Positions 33,619 through 46,301 of a stretch of DNA of 64,000 nt are shown here, one piece after another. The DNA comes from Massariosphaeria phaeospora. Its lineage: Eukaryota > Ascomycota > Dothideomycetes > Pleosporales. Both the position numbers and the translations under genes were made by a program. Location: positions 62,001 to 126,000 of the forward strand of contig JAADJZ010000035.1 of the NCBI GenBank assembly GCA_011032825.1, read 5' to 3'. The notes under the pieces are model-generated. The model was not told where the DNA came from and ran no database searches. It was given only the letters and a program-made list of their open reading frames with translations. How positions within the stretch are numbered: the first letter of the stretch is position 1; each line of letters starts with the position of its first letter.

Positions 33619-36600
33619 TCAAGCGGTCACAGCCGTCAGAGCAAAATGAGGAGCTTCTAGATACAACTCGTCCACCTTGGCAGCCAGATATCGCGGTTTC
33701 TTCGGCTCCAACGTCTTCTTCCAATTCATTATCTTGGCCCAAGCATCGACAGTAGGCTGCGCATCTGACGCCGACCAGGCGTCCCTAACCGCACCCCACT
33801 GACCAAGATCGCTTGTATCGCTTTCCTTGGGCAGAGGTAGAGGTTGAGCTGGCGTCCAAGTGAGGTTCTGCTGCTCATGCTGAACCAACGGCCGCGGCCT
33901 TACTTTCGTATCAGGGAACGCGTCGGCTACCATTGCGAGCTCTACGTCGAACGGTAAGAGAGCCTCTGCTTCGGAGAAGTGAGGCTGGGGCGCCTGGATC
34001 TCCACGCCCATCATAAGCCGTACGCAAGCATTGTCGCCCGCAAGGAGGTCGGAGATGGAGTTGTTGCCACCGGACCTCGCAGTTGGATCGGTGTTTGAGT
34101 CATCTGCATCTGTTAGTAACGCAAATCAAGCGGCAATGTCTACACTCACATTGACCCCACAGTGCTCGGGGCACAGACTTGGTAATCGACTTCGACCGCC
34201 AACCGTTCACGGGGACATCATCCGGGCCCTTGATTACGACATTCAAATCGGACGTCAAAGCATTCGGAACGTGCATTGGCTTTGCATAGACTGATTCTTT
34301 AACCTCAGCTGCTGACACGGGAATACCGCTCACTGTCGCTGTGCCAATCGCGAACAAGGCATTGATACCAAAGACGAAGGGACCCGCGCGCACATCCCAT
34401 GGCGCATCCTCTTTGACTACGACATTTGCACTTGGACTGACAAGGCCTCCAAAACACGCGTACACGTGCGGTTTGGGCGTTCCACCTGCCGGGGATAAGC
34501 CTGGTGCACTTGCACCGAGAGCCAACTCGTAGAACTCGAGAAGGGCGAGGTATGATTTTTTGTCCTGGTCTCTCGAATTGCCAAAGGCGATATCGAAGCC
34601 AAAGACCCAGAAGTCGACGTGCACTGTGCCGGCAATCGGCGGACCGCTTATCTGCAGAGTGGCGCCGATCTCGACGCCGATGTGAACATGGATGAACCAT
34701 ATGTCCATGTTATATGACACACCGACGGACACATGGCCTACAGCGACGAATTTGAAGGGTGCGTAGTTGATCAGGAAATCCGCGTATGCGTCGAACCACG
34801 CGCGGAGTGGTCCCAAAGTCAAGACAGCATTGATGTGTAAGCCCGCCATGCAGGCCTTGGGCGTGATAGCAAAGTACGCTTCACCCTTGATGGCTAGCGC
34901 ATCCCCGAGGGACCAGCTGATAGCTAGACGAGGTGGACGAGGATAGTTCAGCGGCACTTGATACGCGCTATGGTACCCGCCGATGGTAAACACCCAGTCA
35001 CCCTCGCGACCGGACTCGGTGGTCTTGAACCAATAGTACAAAGCAAAACCGCCGCTCAGATGGCAGTTGGGGTCGAGAATGTACGAGTTGGGCGAGAGCT
35101 GCGCTTCTACACTGAAGAGCCCACCCACCATGTCGATGGATGCCTTGAAGCCGAGCTCGACGTGTGCAAGTTTGAAAGGAGACTTGGCATTGGGGATATC
35201 AGCGACCGCAAGGCCAAGCACATGGAACTGGATCTGAGGGCTCCATTGCGCGACGAGAACTGCCGTCACATCCAGCATCTCGAAAGCCGTGACGGTGAGA
35301 CCCGCCGCAAGCCACATGGCGCCATCTTGAGGGAAGAACCATCTTGGAGAATCTGGCCCGGCTGGCTTCATGAGATTATCGAGCGTCTTGACGATGTCTG
35401 TGTCCTCAGATGGCGCGAGGAACGGGAACCGGTAGACATCCTCCACCCGCGGCATGTTGATGCCGACGTTGTAGCCGAAGCCTCCTGTGATGCCCGATAT
35501 AGTGGCAAATTCCAAGGTGATCAAGGGTCCGCGCAAGATTGCGTACACAAGCGCACTGGTAAAGGTCTCGTTCGGTTTGTCCGGATGCTGCGTCTTGCCA
35601 TAGAATCCTGCGGCCTGGAAAAGCCACGGCACAAACCCGATCGTAATGCCTCCTGCATACATGTCCGATTTCTCGTCTTTCATGTGCACCAACGCTCCCT
35701 CGATCGTGAGCGGCGGCTTCTTGAACGACGCGGCGAGGCCTTCGATACCCACGTGGAGATTCTCCATTTTGATATTGCTGAGCGTGACTGCGCCTTCGAA
35801 CTCTAGCGTCAGCTCGAATCCAAGGAGTGCGAACATCAATGGACCCATGGCGAAGACTGCATCCATTTTGACGCCGAGTTTGTTCCCCTTGTAGTGGAGT
35901 TGGACGTCGCTGATTGTAAGAGAACCTTGGGTCTTCTTTAGTGGCGCCTTTGGGCTCTGCTCATCTACTGGTGTGCTCGGCACATTCTTGACTTTGGTTG
36001 GATCTATGGTGGCGATCTCTCCACCTTCGACGATGCCTTCAGTCAGCTCTCCGGTCTTCTCCTTCGTTTTTCCGATCGGATAATCGAGAACTGTGACGCC
36101 CTCGGACAGGATAGCAAAGTGGAAGCCAGCCTTCATCTCCAATTTCTTCTTCGGAGCTGCGGTCTCGCTAGCAGGACCCTGTGTATCCTTGTCCGCTTTC
36201 TGAATGTCCTGGATGGTTTTAAGCGCATCTTCTTTGAGCACTTGGTTTGCCCACAGGAATCCAAGCTTATCGAACGGCGCCTTGAAGTCATTCAGCAACG
36301 GCAAGTCCGAGGGCATATTGGGCAGACCACATGTGAGCTGGAAATACCGAATTGCAGGTGACTTATTCTTCGCTCGATCGTTGCTGTGAAACTGAATGAA
36401 CGTGGCCTCGATCGAACCAATCCCTGCACTAAGCAGAAGTTGAACGCCGTCGCTGCCGTTCTTTTTGACTACCAAACTCAGCGAGGGTTTCGTCGAGTTT
36501 GGTCCGAGAATCTCCGCGTTGGCCAGAAAGTCGGGGAGATCTTCGACGACAGAGCTTTCGGCGCCGAAGACGCTACGCACAATGTCAATTAGCTTGACCT

Positions 36601-39600
36601 GAGTGTCGAACTTCTCGTCCTTCACGCTAGCGCTGAAAGTCCAATCCTTCTTGGATCTCCGATATGTCAGCTTGATAGAGACTCTTTCAGCGATGAGGAA
36701 ATCCCCCATGGCCTTGAAGCATGGGTTCTCTGGGTCCTCTGGAGGTGACTTCTCGTAAGAAATCTCCATCCGTCGGATGTCAATTTCCTTGAGGATATCG
36801 TATAGCAGTCCTTGGGTGTCACGCTCGAAATACTCGTATAGCAGGCCTAACTTTAACTCTTGGATGCAGACCTTGAGGTCCCATTGCCCTCCCGTCTCAT
36901 AGTGAAACATGCCAACGAGTTCATTCGTGCAGGTTGGCTTCATTGGATCCACGTCTGGGGGCCCCGTCAAAGCGAGGCGGAACTGTAGGTCAAGACTAGC
37001 AGTGATACCGCTTGACCAATCAATAACGACGTCGATATCGATCTCCTTGAAGTCGAATTCCGGTAAGCCGTCGTAAGGAGCGTACGGCTTGCAAGACTCG
37101 ACAACGCCAGATAAAGAGAGACTTTTGGGGTTTAAGAAGAATTCAGCCCTAGTAACGTATTGGGGGACGTTGTCGGGGAGGTCTGGAAGCTTGTCTCCAA
37201 TCACAAGGCCAGGTAGCCAGAGCGACTTGGCGGCGCCTTTAGTGATAGGCGTGAGTTCTTCGTACTCCTCGTAGTCGCTGAAGTAATACAACGGCAGGCT
37301 CTCCTTCTCTTTGAAGGGAAACCAAAGCCCGCCAGACAGCGCAAAACTGCCGCCTTTACCACCACTACCACTGTTATAACTAGCACCGAGCCGCATCGCA
37401 ATGATCTGGGGATCCAAGGTCGTATTCTTGCCCATCTTCATCTTGATCTCAAGGTCAATGCCTGCGCCCAGAAGAGAAGACGCTTCGTTGATGGTCAGGT
37501 AAATCCGACGGAAATAGATGTTCTCTTTAACGTTCTTGAACTCCTCAGGCAGAGCAGACTCAAGATCCCAGGTCGATTCACCCACAATACTCGCTATCAA
37601 GGCTTTCGTGAACTCGCCAAAGTCATTATCGACGACGTTGGATTGTACAGTAAGGGTCAGGTTGCCCTCGCTAGTAAGCTCTACCGCGACTGGAAGCGTG
37701 AGTGTGACGACTCCAGCATCTTCGCCTTTGCTGTTTTTCCTATTAATGGACGCTATTACCGTCGCAAATATCTTCACACTCATGGTGGAGATGAGGCCTG
37801 TGCCGCTCTCGTTACTACTGGCAATGTACGTTTCGGAATTGGTTACGAGATGGACGTCTTTCAGTTGCACCGTAACGGTCTTCGGCCAGAACCGCCCCAA
37901 GAGCTCTTTCAGTGGACCTGAAGCTGCTTTTGGATTTGGAACGAAGGCGAGACGGATCACCGTTTTGTAGTTCAAGCAAGGCGTGAACCACAGAGCATTG
38001 CGCTTGGCGCCTAAAGCCTTTGTATCCAAGATCCATTCGCTGCCAAGGAGCAACAGGGCCAGCGGGTGGAGGCGCAAAGGTCCATCGTTCTTGCCTAGCC
38101 CATTAAATAGCTCGCATATCTGCTTCATCGTCCAAACGCCTGGGAGCTCAGATTCTGTACTCAGCCCGAATATCATCACTGAGTTATCGAATCCGGACAT
38201 AAGTCCTAGGGTTCCAAGAGGAGCTCCGGGAGTCTCCGGGGGCGGATCCACCGGGGTCAAAGAGTCGTGCGCCTGCGCCGTATCGAAGATGAACAATGTG
38301 TTGTCGCGTTTAATGCGGACAGTCAGTGAGGAAACCTCGGCATCTGTGGCCTTCAAGCGAACCTCCGCGTCTTGAAGCGCCCATCCCATCCACTGCGCAA
38401 TACTGTCTTTTTCGTCAAATGTTATTTCTGTAACAGCGGAGTTGGGTGTGCCCGCCAGTCGAATCGCCGCGGAGTGGAGGTCGCATACGAAATCGTCCAG
38501 TGGCTCATTGTCGTCCAACCTATGTCCTTTGGTAGACATTTGCGACTCTTCACTCTTGATGCTGCCCCAAAAGCTGAACATGAAGTCTGGTGAGGTAGCC
38601 ACCTCCACCGGGGCCGAGCTTGCTAACATGGACATACGCACGGATTTTGCCATGGAGAGCGGCTGTATCCCATCGTCTGAATCGTCCGAGTCCTCCGGAT
38701 CGTCGTCTGGGCCGGGATACCTTCTCGCATGGCGGAGCGGGTATGGAACCGCCCGTCGCTCATATTTCAGTTTTTTCCTTAATGGCAAGGTATCTCCAAA
38801 TATGCCCGGGTTCGTGATAAGATCGTATTGCTCAGAGAAGCTCCAACTATCTGGAAGGTTGAACGCCTTCGCAGACACCTTGGCATCCTTTCTAATGTCG
38901 AATACGGAAGACACGCAAACCCATTGTAGCGAGTTGGTGCCTTTGGTGAACTTCTCGAGACGTGTGACGTCCCGGAAAAGCTTTTGGTCCCTTGCCTTGA
39001 GGAAACGGCGAAGCTCCTTGAATAGGAGCTCTAGCTCTTCAGCGGCAGGGCGCTTAGTGGAGTGAACCTTGGTGTAGTAATCGCACCAGTCACGGTAGAG
39101 TGTGCTCTTGAATTCACCCATAACTTTTTTAACACCATTAATCTTTTCTACTCGCTCCTTTGCAATCTTCTCGCTTTTCCCGCCGAAGAGCTCGAAGTTG
39201 ATCATATTCGAACCAAGTTTCTTTTTTGGCTGAAGCCAGTATGGAAAGCAGGTAAGTAGGAACGGTCCGTTCTTTGGTTTCATATTATCAGGCAATGTGT
39301 CTAGCCAGGCGTCGATTACCACGACGAGTTCCCAATCTACGCGATGATCAGTGGTTGTAAGGCTAGGATAATGGTCGATATAATTGCTTACCTGGATGGT
39401 TGTGTTTACTCGCCGCGGAGACGATGATATTGACGGGTCTGAAAGCTGTAATGAGCCTGGGCGGAGTCGAGCTGCAGGAACCATGGTGGCTGGCTTTGAA
39501 AGTCAATATACGGCCTTCAGGAGTATCCTCATTTCGATTCAACCAGCGGACAACGAGACATTCTAGCTTCCAGCTGAGGTCTCCTCCAAAATAATGGGAT

Positions 39601-40382
39601 ATGCGCCCATCATCCCAAGCGATAATACACGCAATTGAAGACTTGTTGGTATCGGTTGTGTCATCTTTCCAAATCACACTCGTAATATCAATATGGGTGT
39701 CTGTGTAAGGCCCGATGACCTTTTGGTCAACCGCAATACAGTACAGCCCTGGCTTCTGGTGATCATTCGTGCCGTTCGGGCGGTTCTTGTCCAACAATGT
39801 CGCTACATCTGCAATCGTGTTGGGATTAAGTTTTCCTAATCCCTGCCCGGTGAAGAAGTTTGTGCCCAGAATCTTAGTCCCCTCTTCTACGACTGCCAAA
39901 TTCAAGACAACCCCCTTCTTATCCTTACGCTGTAGAACTGTTCGTTTCTTGACTTCTTCGAACCACCCATCGGTCTCTTTGGCCAGCATTTCCTTGGCTT
40001 CAGTACTGGGCCAGTAAATCTTAGTACTGGGTAATTCATCTTCGTTAGCCAGGTGGAAATACCGCCAGGCTTCCGTGTTCCAAAAAAAATTAATAACACC
40101 TCCGTAGTGATCCTTGTCCCAATGTGTGACAATTACTGCGTCGAAATGGAGTCCGCTAGATTTCAGGTTCGGATAGCAATCGGCTATGTCCTGGAGAGTT
40201 TTGTCGGTGAATTGCTTCACTCTCGGTACACTGCCCATGCCGCCATCGATCCATACGACCTTCTCTGCTCGAATTGTTTTCCCTCCTTCCTCGAAAGCAA
40301 GTACATGGACGGCTGCATCCCCGAGACCGGTGTTAAAATGATAGCTATCAACACGCCATCGTTCCTCGTTGGCCACGCTCAT
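33619..40382 (-). CDS. Giant metallo-beta-lactamase-DUF6603 fusion protein, 2222 residues
   Basis: Three exons: 39392-40382, 34150-39336 and 33619-34109, with introns of 55 bp (39337-39391) and 40 bp (34110-34149). Both splices restore one frame. Residues 1-330 are a metallo-beta-lactamase domain: VVWIDGGMGS, VTHWDKDHYGG (HxDxDH metal ligands, residues 87-92) and FKASHHGS near residue 300, most like the ComEC-associated branch. The middle 1,100 residues are beta-rich repeats of uncertain kind. About residues 1470-1920 resemble DUF6603: AGFYGKTQ, ISGITGGFGYNVGINMPRVE, VGHVSVGVSYNMDIWFIHVH and WVFGFDIAFGNS. There is no signal peptide. DUF6603 occurs in bacteria and some fungi; its role is unknown. 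A 5.2-kb exon is unusual for this genome. Confidence 0.82.
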
Positions 40383-41192
40383 GGCGGTAGCAAGCCGGCA
40401 AACCTGCGATGCAACAATTTGGATCGATATGAGGAGGTTCGTTCATCAACGAGACATAAGAGGGTCGGCCACTTGGCGTTGTGTAGTGCAGCTGGTATAG
40501 TGATGTTCGAAGTTGAGATACGGCGTCCAAAAGACAACCACCTACCTAAAAGGTGATAGGTAGCTCTTCTAAAAGCAATAGACCTTTAACCGAATAACGA
40601 GCTCGTGAAGGTAAACCCAGAGCACAGAAGCAGTACCACGTACACTCGCAGGCTGTATTGGCTGGGGACTAGGCGCACAGATGCATACACATGCGCATCC
40701 CTCCAGCCACCCACACCTCGACTCAATCCAGCAATCGGCTCAAACTTACGCTACAGCAGCTAATTTAGTGCGCAGATGCACGATTTACGGCTTTATTCCA
40801 ACTAATTCATCAGCGAGTCTAGACTTGGAGTTCAGACAGCCACCGAAAGCCTGGCTGGGTGGCGCAGCCGCATTCGGCCTTAGCAAGCGAGCCCTGCAGA
40901 CGTGCTGCAGTAGCACCACGACCTCCGCACTTCTGAACTTGCGCACGGAGCGCATGTATTGCAATGGCTGAAATCCAACAGTCATGTGGGTCCTCAAGGC
41001 TCGTGTAGAATAGCCAATTGGCGGTGAGTGGTGGGCGGAAAAGATTGCGGACGACCTATGCGTGCAAAAACCAGCGAGCTATGTGTGGGTCAGGGGAAAA
41101 AGGAGCATCGCGGTAAGTCAACCAAAGAACATGTCCATAGTAAGGATTTAGCTAGGTTCAGACCACACGCGAGTGAATCGCAATATCTCAAA
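40383..41192. other. Intergenic region between two minus-strand giants
   Basis: About 810 bp that must hold the promoter of the metallo-beta-lactamase fusion gene and the 3' end region of the next gene. Only short overlapping open frames are present. No repeat is seen. Confidence 0.5.
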
Positions 41193-44100
41193 TCACGATG
41201 TCGGTGCTGGTGCCTCTTTTTCCTTCTCCTCCACTGGCCTCTGGTACTGCAAGTACCCCTCTATCGCGGTATACGGGCCTTCTTCAAACCTTGCCTTCTG
41301 ATCCACCTTGTCGAGTCTCATTCTCGTGTGGAAAATTTGAGTCGCATCAGAAGTGGAAGCCTCGCCGCCGGAAGCATCAGGACGGGGATGGCCCGGGAGG
41401 GCATCGTCCTTGTGGTAGGGCTGTAGCCAATTCCAATTCCCTAGCGTAGACGCAGGAACCGGGATGGAGAGCTGAGGCTCTTTCGCAGCTTCAGCGACTT
41501 CGGTGACGAGGACTTGCTTTGGGTCATCAGGCGCGGGCAAGTCCTGCTGAAGTAGCAAAGGGCCGATGCGGAAGAACGTTGTCATTTTCGTGAACGCGGA
41601 CTGCGTGACCCAAGGAGGGAGTTTTAGTTCCTTGATCGGAAGCAGGCTGGTATATGCATGAATGGGCGAGAAGGGGTCCACGATTGCACCAAACACCTCA
41701 GGCTGTTTGTTGCGGAGGATATCGAGCGCCTTGGCGTCGCGGGAGTCACTGTAGACGGGGTCGAAGTAGAATGGGAAAAGCCTGGGAAGTTCGTCGTCCT
41801 TGATCGCTTGAACGGGATCCCCATCTTCGCTGGTCGGTGTCGCATAATAAGTATAGAGTTTATCGAGAGCGAGAGCGTTTCCGACCTCGCGATCTGGACT
41901 GACCGGAAAGTAGCCAACGAGACCATCGTAAGCTTTTTCTCTTGAGCCTAATTTCATCGGGAATTTATACAGTTTGGGGTCATCGCGGTTTTGGAACAGC
42001 GAATCCTGATCAGCCAGTCTCCGCGGCAAATCTTCAGGATTTCTGTCACCAATCAGTTGTGATGTGTATCGCTCGACTGCTAGTTCAAGCGACCACCCAG
42101 TATTTACAAGGGCTAGTGGTCGGCCTACTACTGAGCTTAACTGCTCCGAATAAGCGGGTGGAGCGGGCATCAGGGTCTTCGTGCACTCATCAATCATGGC
42201 GATGAAGGCGCGAAGATATACGGCGCTACCGTGGACTTTGTCGATGAGTTTTTCGAGCTGTCGGTTGTGTGGGTCCTGGGACAACGGATCGTCCGAGCTA
42301 AGAGGTTTTGGCGGGAATGGCAACCACTCAGCTGATGCAAGTGTGCCTCGTGGTCCACCAGCACGTACTTCACGATAAAAGGTACCATCGCCTAAGAAGA
42401 ACTGCAAGCCGTAATTGGCGTAATTGATCACAACCCAGCCCCAAACTGGATTGTCCCACTCCGACGTCGGTTGCCAGTAAAATCCTTCGGCCGCAGAACC
42501 CTCACGTAATTCAACGAAAGAGGCGTTGAGACGAGCGTGCTGATTGATCTGAGGAGGTATCTGGATATAGTTGTAGTCCGTCGGCTCAACAGCTCCGTTA
42601 TCTCCGTCTTCGAATAATACCTGTGGAGCGAAGTATTCGCCCGTACAGGGTGTTGTTGAGACGATGTGATCCGTGATGCTCGGACTGATAGCGTGGATTG
42701 CTTGACCGAACTTATCGATAATATTTAGCTTTGTGAATCGGAATTGGCCATGGGTCACAGGCTTGAAGACCGAATATTGCATGTCGTCGAACTGGACACT
42801 GGAACTGTACGGCGTAAGATCTGACTCGCTCTCTATCAATTCCAGATCTCTGACTGTGAAGTTCGGTGGATTCTTCGCCGCGGCATCAAGTGCACCTTGG
42901 ATTGGTATGGGCTTTTCGTTTGGAGACCGGTTGTTGGGCTTAACATGCGTTCCGTGTAGCCTTGTGAGAAGATGATCAGTAAAACCGGCCAAGGGTGCGG
43001 ATAAAAAGGGAAGATAACGTAGTCCTTTCAACAGAGACTCTCTTTTACTGTCATCTAGCAGTTTCTCGAGGTGGTCTTCGGACACTTGGGAAAACAACGA
43101 GAGGACCTTTGACTCTAAGGAGAAACCGGGCTGTGGCAGTATGAGAGAGCGACCGGAAAATGTGCGCTCGCCTTCATGTTTCTCGCCCGCCTGGGCTAGG
43201 AATTTGGCCCCATCAACAGTATACCGAAGCTTGGACTCTTCTCGAGAATCAATGCTTGTGTCGTGCGCATTCCAGTACTCGAAGGGTATATGGATGTACT
43301 GTACCTCCCACTCGAAGTACAAGGGGAAGAAGGGCTGGCATGAGTTCCATCTGTCGCGCCATTTGGATTCGTCAGGAGTACCGTTGGTGGCAACGGGATG
43401 ATCGTGGTAGAGTGGCAAGACTTCCTCGCTCGAAGGTGGAAATGGCGTCACTTTGGGTCGCAGGTTGGCGAACTCTTCTGTCAGCGACTGAGCCGTAGTA
43501 AATAGTTCATCCGGTATGATGTTTTTCATGACACCCTCGTCATCGGTCAGATGTTTCCAGCTGTCGGGGATTCGCTCCCGCTTAGCGCTCCCGAGAACCT
43601 GCCAGTCCAGCCGCACTGTCAGTTTGTCGAGAAAGTCATGCGGCCAAGAGGATGGCACCCCAGCAACAAAAAGCACGGGGTCGCTTGGCTGATAGAACGG
43701 CTCCAAAACACCGAATTGCATATTCTCGATATCTGATGCTGTCCTACCGTCTTCTGTCGGTGGATTCAAGTTGGGAAGTATTTGGTCGTCGTGCCTTTTC
43801 CTTAGTGAGTCGCGCAGCATTTCAACTGTCCCAGTGAGTCGGTTTTCCCCACGGTCAGACAAGAAGCTCCACCATAAGGAGAACATGTCCCATCGAAGTT
43901 TATCTGCTAGTCGTTGCGCCCCGTTTGCTCTCAGATAACTGCGATTGAAGTCCAGTATTTTGTCTTTCTGCTCTTCAGTCGGAATTTTGTGCCCGACTGG
44001 CTGGCGTTTGCTGTGAACTTCTGTCGTCACTGGCTTCTTCTCGTCCTCCTTGGTATCAGCAAAGTATACATGTTTCCCACCGTCTTTCCTTGTGAACGTC

Positions 44101-45470
44101 GGTCCGCTAATAGTGTTCGTTACCCGTCGCTGTGCTTCCACACCATCATCTCGAGCGACAACCTGTGCTTCGAGTTTCCTGAGGTCGGCCAATAGATCTT
44201 TAATTGTCTCTTCCGCCCCCAAATTCTTAGCGTGACCTTGTGCAAATGCCATGATACAATCTAACGGTGTCGTTCCGACCGACAGCATAGACTTCTCCAT
44301 CAATGATGAACAATACTCATCTGCGGGAACCTTTGGCTTTTCTGTGCTACTCCATTCGACGTCATATCTCGCTCCATGCAATAGTAACCGGGTCATTGCA
44401 GTATCATCGCGCCACGCCTTGATGTTTTTGATAGAGTCCGCATCCGTATCTTTTAAGTTCATCTTCAAGTCATCTAATTTCGATCCCCTTGTTACTTTCT
44501 TCTCCTTATCGCCATTTTGCTTCTTGTTGATGTAGAACAGGTCTTCCTCTTCATCAGTGTGCCAACCCATAACGTAGTAGCTCACTTTTGCGCTTTCGAT
44601 ACGCTTGGTATCAGAACCCTCGACATACTGCAGCGTGTCGATCATGCTGAACACGTTGCTGTTGTGCGGCTGGAAATCTGCGAAGAGCTGGTTGGAGCTG
44701 TTAACCAGGTTCAATTTGACGCGTGCGCGGTCGTCTGCCTCCTCTTTTTTCCAGTCCTCCGCCGCCCATTTGGACCCAATGAACTCTTCGGCTTGCTCAT
44801 CAATCTTGACGTCATCTACTATCTTCTCATTGGGGTCCAGTCCTTCTCTTCTGACGGTCTTTGGCGTGATATATGGAGAAACGTCGGTTTGTAGGTCGAC
44901 CTTTTCCCCGAGAGAATCTATAGGCTGGCGATGGTCGCTCTCAACTACCCAGGCCGTGATTTCTTGCACAAGACCATCTTGAACAGCATTGGCAGGTATG
45001 ACCGTTTCAGGATCAATATTTCGGATTACCAACCATCGCGTGGGTACATTCGGAAACTGCGGAGTGGCAAAAGCGACATCGTCAGATTTCTCTGGCTGGC
45101 TTGACCGCGATGTCCCATCTGCGACATCATCAGTTGGTGACTCGGGCTGTTGCTGGGCAGAGGCAGCTCCTGCCCTATATGGTCGGGGTATCATCCAGTG
45201 GACATAAACGCCCTGTCGCTGTTCAAGTGGCTCGCTTGTGCCGAGATCATACAGGCGTGAGTTACTGGATACTTCGTCCGTCCCATGTAGATCCGTAGGT
45301 CTCAAAATGTCGCTTGCAAGATACTGCTGATCGTAACGAAGAAAGGTGTAGTTCGGTTGAACGATGGGCGCGATCTTCGCTGCTGTCTCCGAGGTCGGGG
45401 AGGCCACGGCTTCGTTGAGAACAAAGCAGTCTACCAACACCGGTATGACTACTGTTCCCGAGGCCGCCAT
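41193..45470 (-). CDS. Uncharacterised 1425-residue protein, partner of the giant cluster
   Basis: A single 4.28-kb exon. The ATG at 45470 (MAASGTVVIPVLVDCFVLNE) is preferred; the open frame extends 50 codons farther but that part looks non-coding. No signal peptide. Distinct segments: QGVYVHWMIPRPYRA (about residues 82-96), FPNVPTRWLVIRNIDPE (about 138-154), AWVVESDHRQP, DNVFSMIDTLQY-like and VSYYVMGWHTDEEEDL near 290-305, then long mixed alpha/beta sequence, and a C-terminal PYTAIEGYLQYQRP. From memory, large bacterial proteins of unknown function carry similar GVHLHWxxP and VPNRWLV segments, so a bacterial family is possible, but I cannot confirm it. It is codirectional with the metallo-beta-lactamase-DUF6603 gene. 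No catalytic motif was identified. Confidence 0.8.
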   Translation of the reverse strand: MAASGTVVIPVLVDCFVLNEAVASPTSETAAKIAPIVQPNYTFLRYDQQYLASDILRPTDLHGTDEVSSNSRLYDLGTSEPLEQRQGVYVHWMIPRPYRAGAASAQQQPESPTDDVADGTSRSSQPEKSDDVAFATPQFPNVPTRWLVIRNIDPETVIPANAVQDGLVQEITAWVVESDHRQPIDSLGEKVDLQTDVSPYITPKTVRREGLDPNEKIVDDVKIDEQAEEFIGSKWAAEDWKKEEADDRARVKLNLVNSSNQLFADFQPHNSNVFSMIDTLQYVEGSDTKRIESAKVSYYVMGWHTDEEEDLFYINKKQNGDKEKKVTRGSKLDDLKMNLKDTDADSIKNIKAWRDDTAMTRLLLHGARYDVEWSSTEKPKVPADEYCSSLMEKSMLSVGTTPLDCIMAFAQGHAKNLGAEETIKDLLADLRKLEAQVVARDDGVEAQRRVTNTISGPTFTRKDGGKHVYFADTKEDEKKPVTTEVHSKRQPVGHKIPTEEQKDKILDFNRSYLRANGAQRLADKLRWDMFSLWWSFLSDRGENRLTGTVEMLRDSLRKRHDDQILPNLNPPTEDGRTASDIENMQFGVLEPFYQPSDPVLFVAGVPSSWPHDFLDKLTVRLDWQVLGSAKRERIPDSWKHLTDDEGVMKNIIPDELFTTAQSLTEEFANLRPKVTPFPPSSEEVLPLYHDHPVATNGTPDESKWRDRWNSCQPFFPLYFEWEVQYIHIPFEYWNAHDTSIDSREESKLRYTVDGAKFLAQAGEKHEGERTFSGRSLILPQPGFSLESKVLSLFSQVSEDHLEKLLDDSKRESLLKGLRYLPFLSAPLAGFTDHLLTRLHGTHVKPNNRSPNEKPIPIQGALDAAAKNPPNFTVRDLELIESESDLTPYSSSVQFDDMQYSVFKPVTHGQFRFTKLNIIDKFGQAIHAISPSITDHIVSTTPCTGEYFAPQVLFEDGDNGAVEPTDYNYIQIPPQINQHARLNASFVELREGSAAEGFYWQPTSEWDNPVWGWVVINYANYGLQFFLGDGTFYREVRAGGPRGTLASAEWLPFPPKPLSSDDPLSQDPHNRQLEKLIDKVHGSAVYLRAFIAMIDECTKTLMPAPPAYSEQLSSVVGRPLALVNTGWSLELAVERYTSQLIGDRNPEDLPRRLADQDSLFQNRDDPKLYKFPMKLGSREKAYDGLVGYFPVSPDREVGNALALDKLYTYYATPTSEDGDPVQAIKDDELPRLFPFYFDPVYSDSRDAKALDILRNKQPEVFGAIVDPFSPIHAYTSLLPIKELKLPPWVTQSAFTKMTTFFRIGPLLLQQDLPAPDDPKQVLVTEVAEAAKEPQLSIPVPASTLGNWNWLQPYHKDDALPGHPRPDASGGEASTSDATQIFHTRMRLDKVDQKARFEEGPYTAIEGYLQYQRPVEEKEKEAPAPTS

Positions 45471-46301
45471 GGTGTATGCTTGTGCTTGGCCTGTCTCTCC
45501 GATGAGAAGCAGTTGTATGCTTGTTAGCCAGGCTCGAGAAGTTTTTGTCCTTATGTTGTAAGTGCTTCTAGCAATCGGCGCTGCCTTGCAGGTCGAAGTG
45601 TACCGCACTCGATAAAGCACTTAGCAGTCGATCATGCAACACACTTATTTTCACCGATCTCGCCAGCGGAGCGGATTCACCCTTTGGCTTGTTATCCGAT
45701 CCAGATCGTGCAACACTGGCTCTTTGATTTAGCTCGTTCGATGAATACCAATCCTAGTTGTTCCCAAGCGGGTCCCGACCAGCAAGTCAGCCACTGTGGT
45801 AGGCTTGCATATGTGTTCAGCTACAGGAATCCTCGACGCCTCAGCAGCTTCGCTTGGGGCGCCGGGAATGCGCCAATTCGAATGCGGGTCTAGACCACGG
45901 ACCCAATATAGTGGGCTTCGAACTAAGTTCATTTTGCCTGCATTTTCATGCATGCTTTCTAGCACAACTTTCTCTGATGGGGCTTTGCCGTTGTTGGTGT
46001 TCGAGCGATGGAAAGCGAGCGGACACGGGTAAGAATTAGAGGGGTCGAAGGTTAGACCAGATTGGGATGGCGTTATCTAGCCACGTGACAGTTCACTCAA
46101 AGTCTGCAGGTGAGATCTGAACGCGGCGGCTCGAAGAGTATAGACCGCATCAATCCGAGGCAAACCTCGATAGAGTCACCAATATTACCACTTTCAATTG
46201 GGACCGATCGTTCAATCTTTTCGGCCCGCGGAAACGTTGTGAGCTATATACTATAAGCTATATATACTATGGTGACACGCCTCAGCACATGTGGCCGTAG
46301 A
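45471..46301. other. Intergenic region
   Basis: About 830 bp between the start of the 1425-residue gene and the 3' end of the next minus-strand gene. An AT-rich TATA-like run lies at 46243-46272. No gene is supported; short frames at 45.7-46.0 kb are mutual overlaps. Confidence 0.5.

Noticed and set aside
34958..35806. 282-codon plus-strand open frame
   Set aside because: It lies wholly inside the giant metallo-beta-lactamase-DUF6603 gene on the other strand; its translation is charged, repeat-free shadow sequence.
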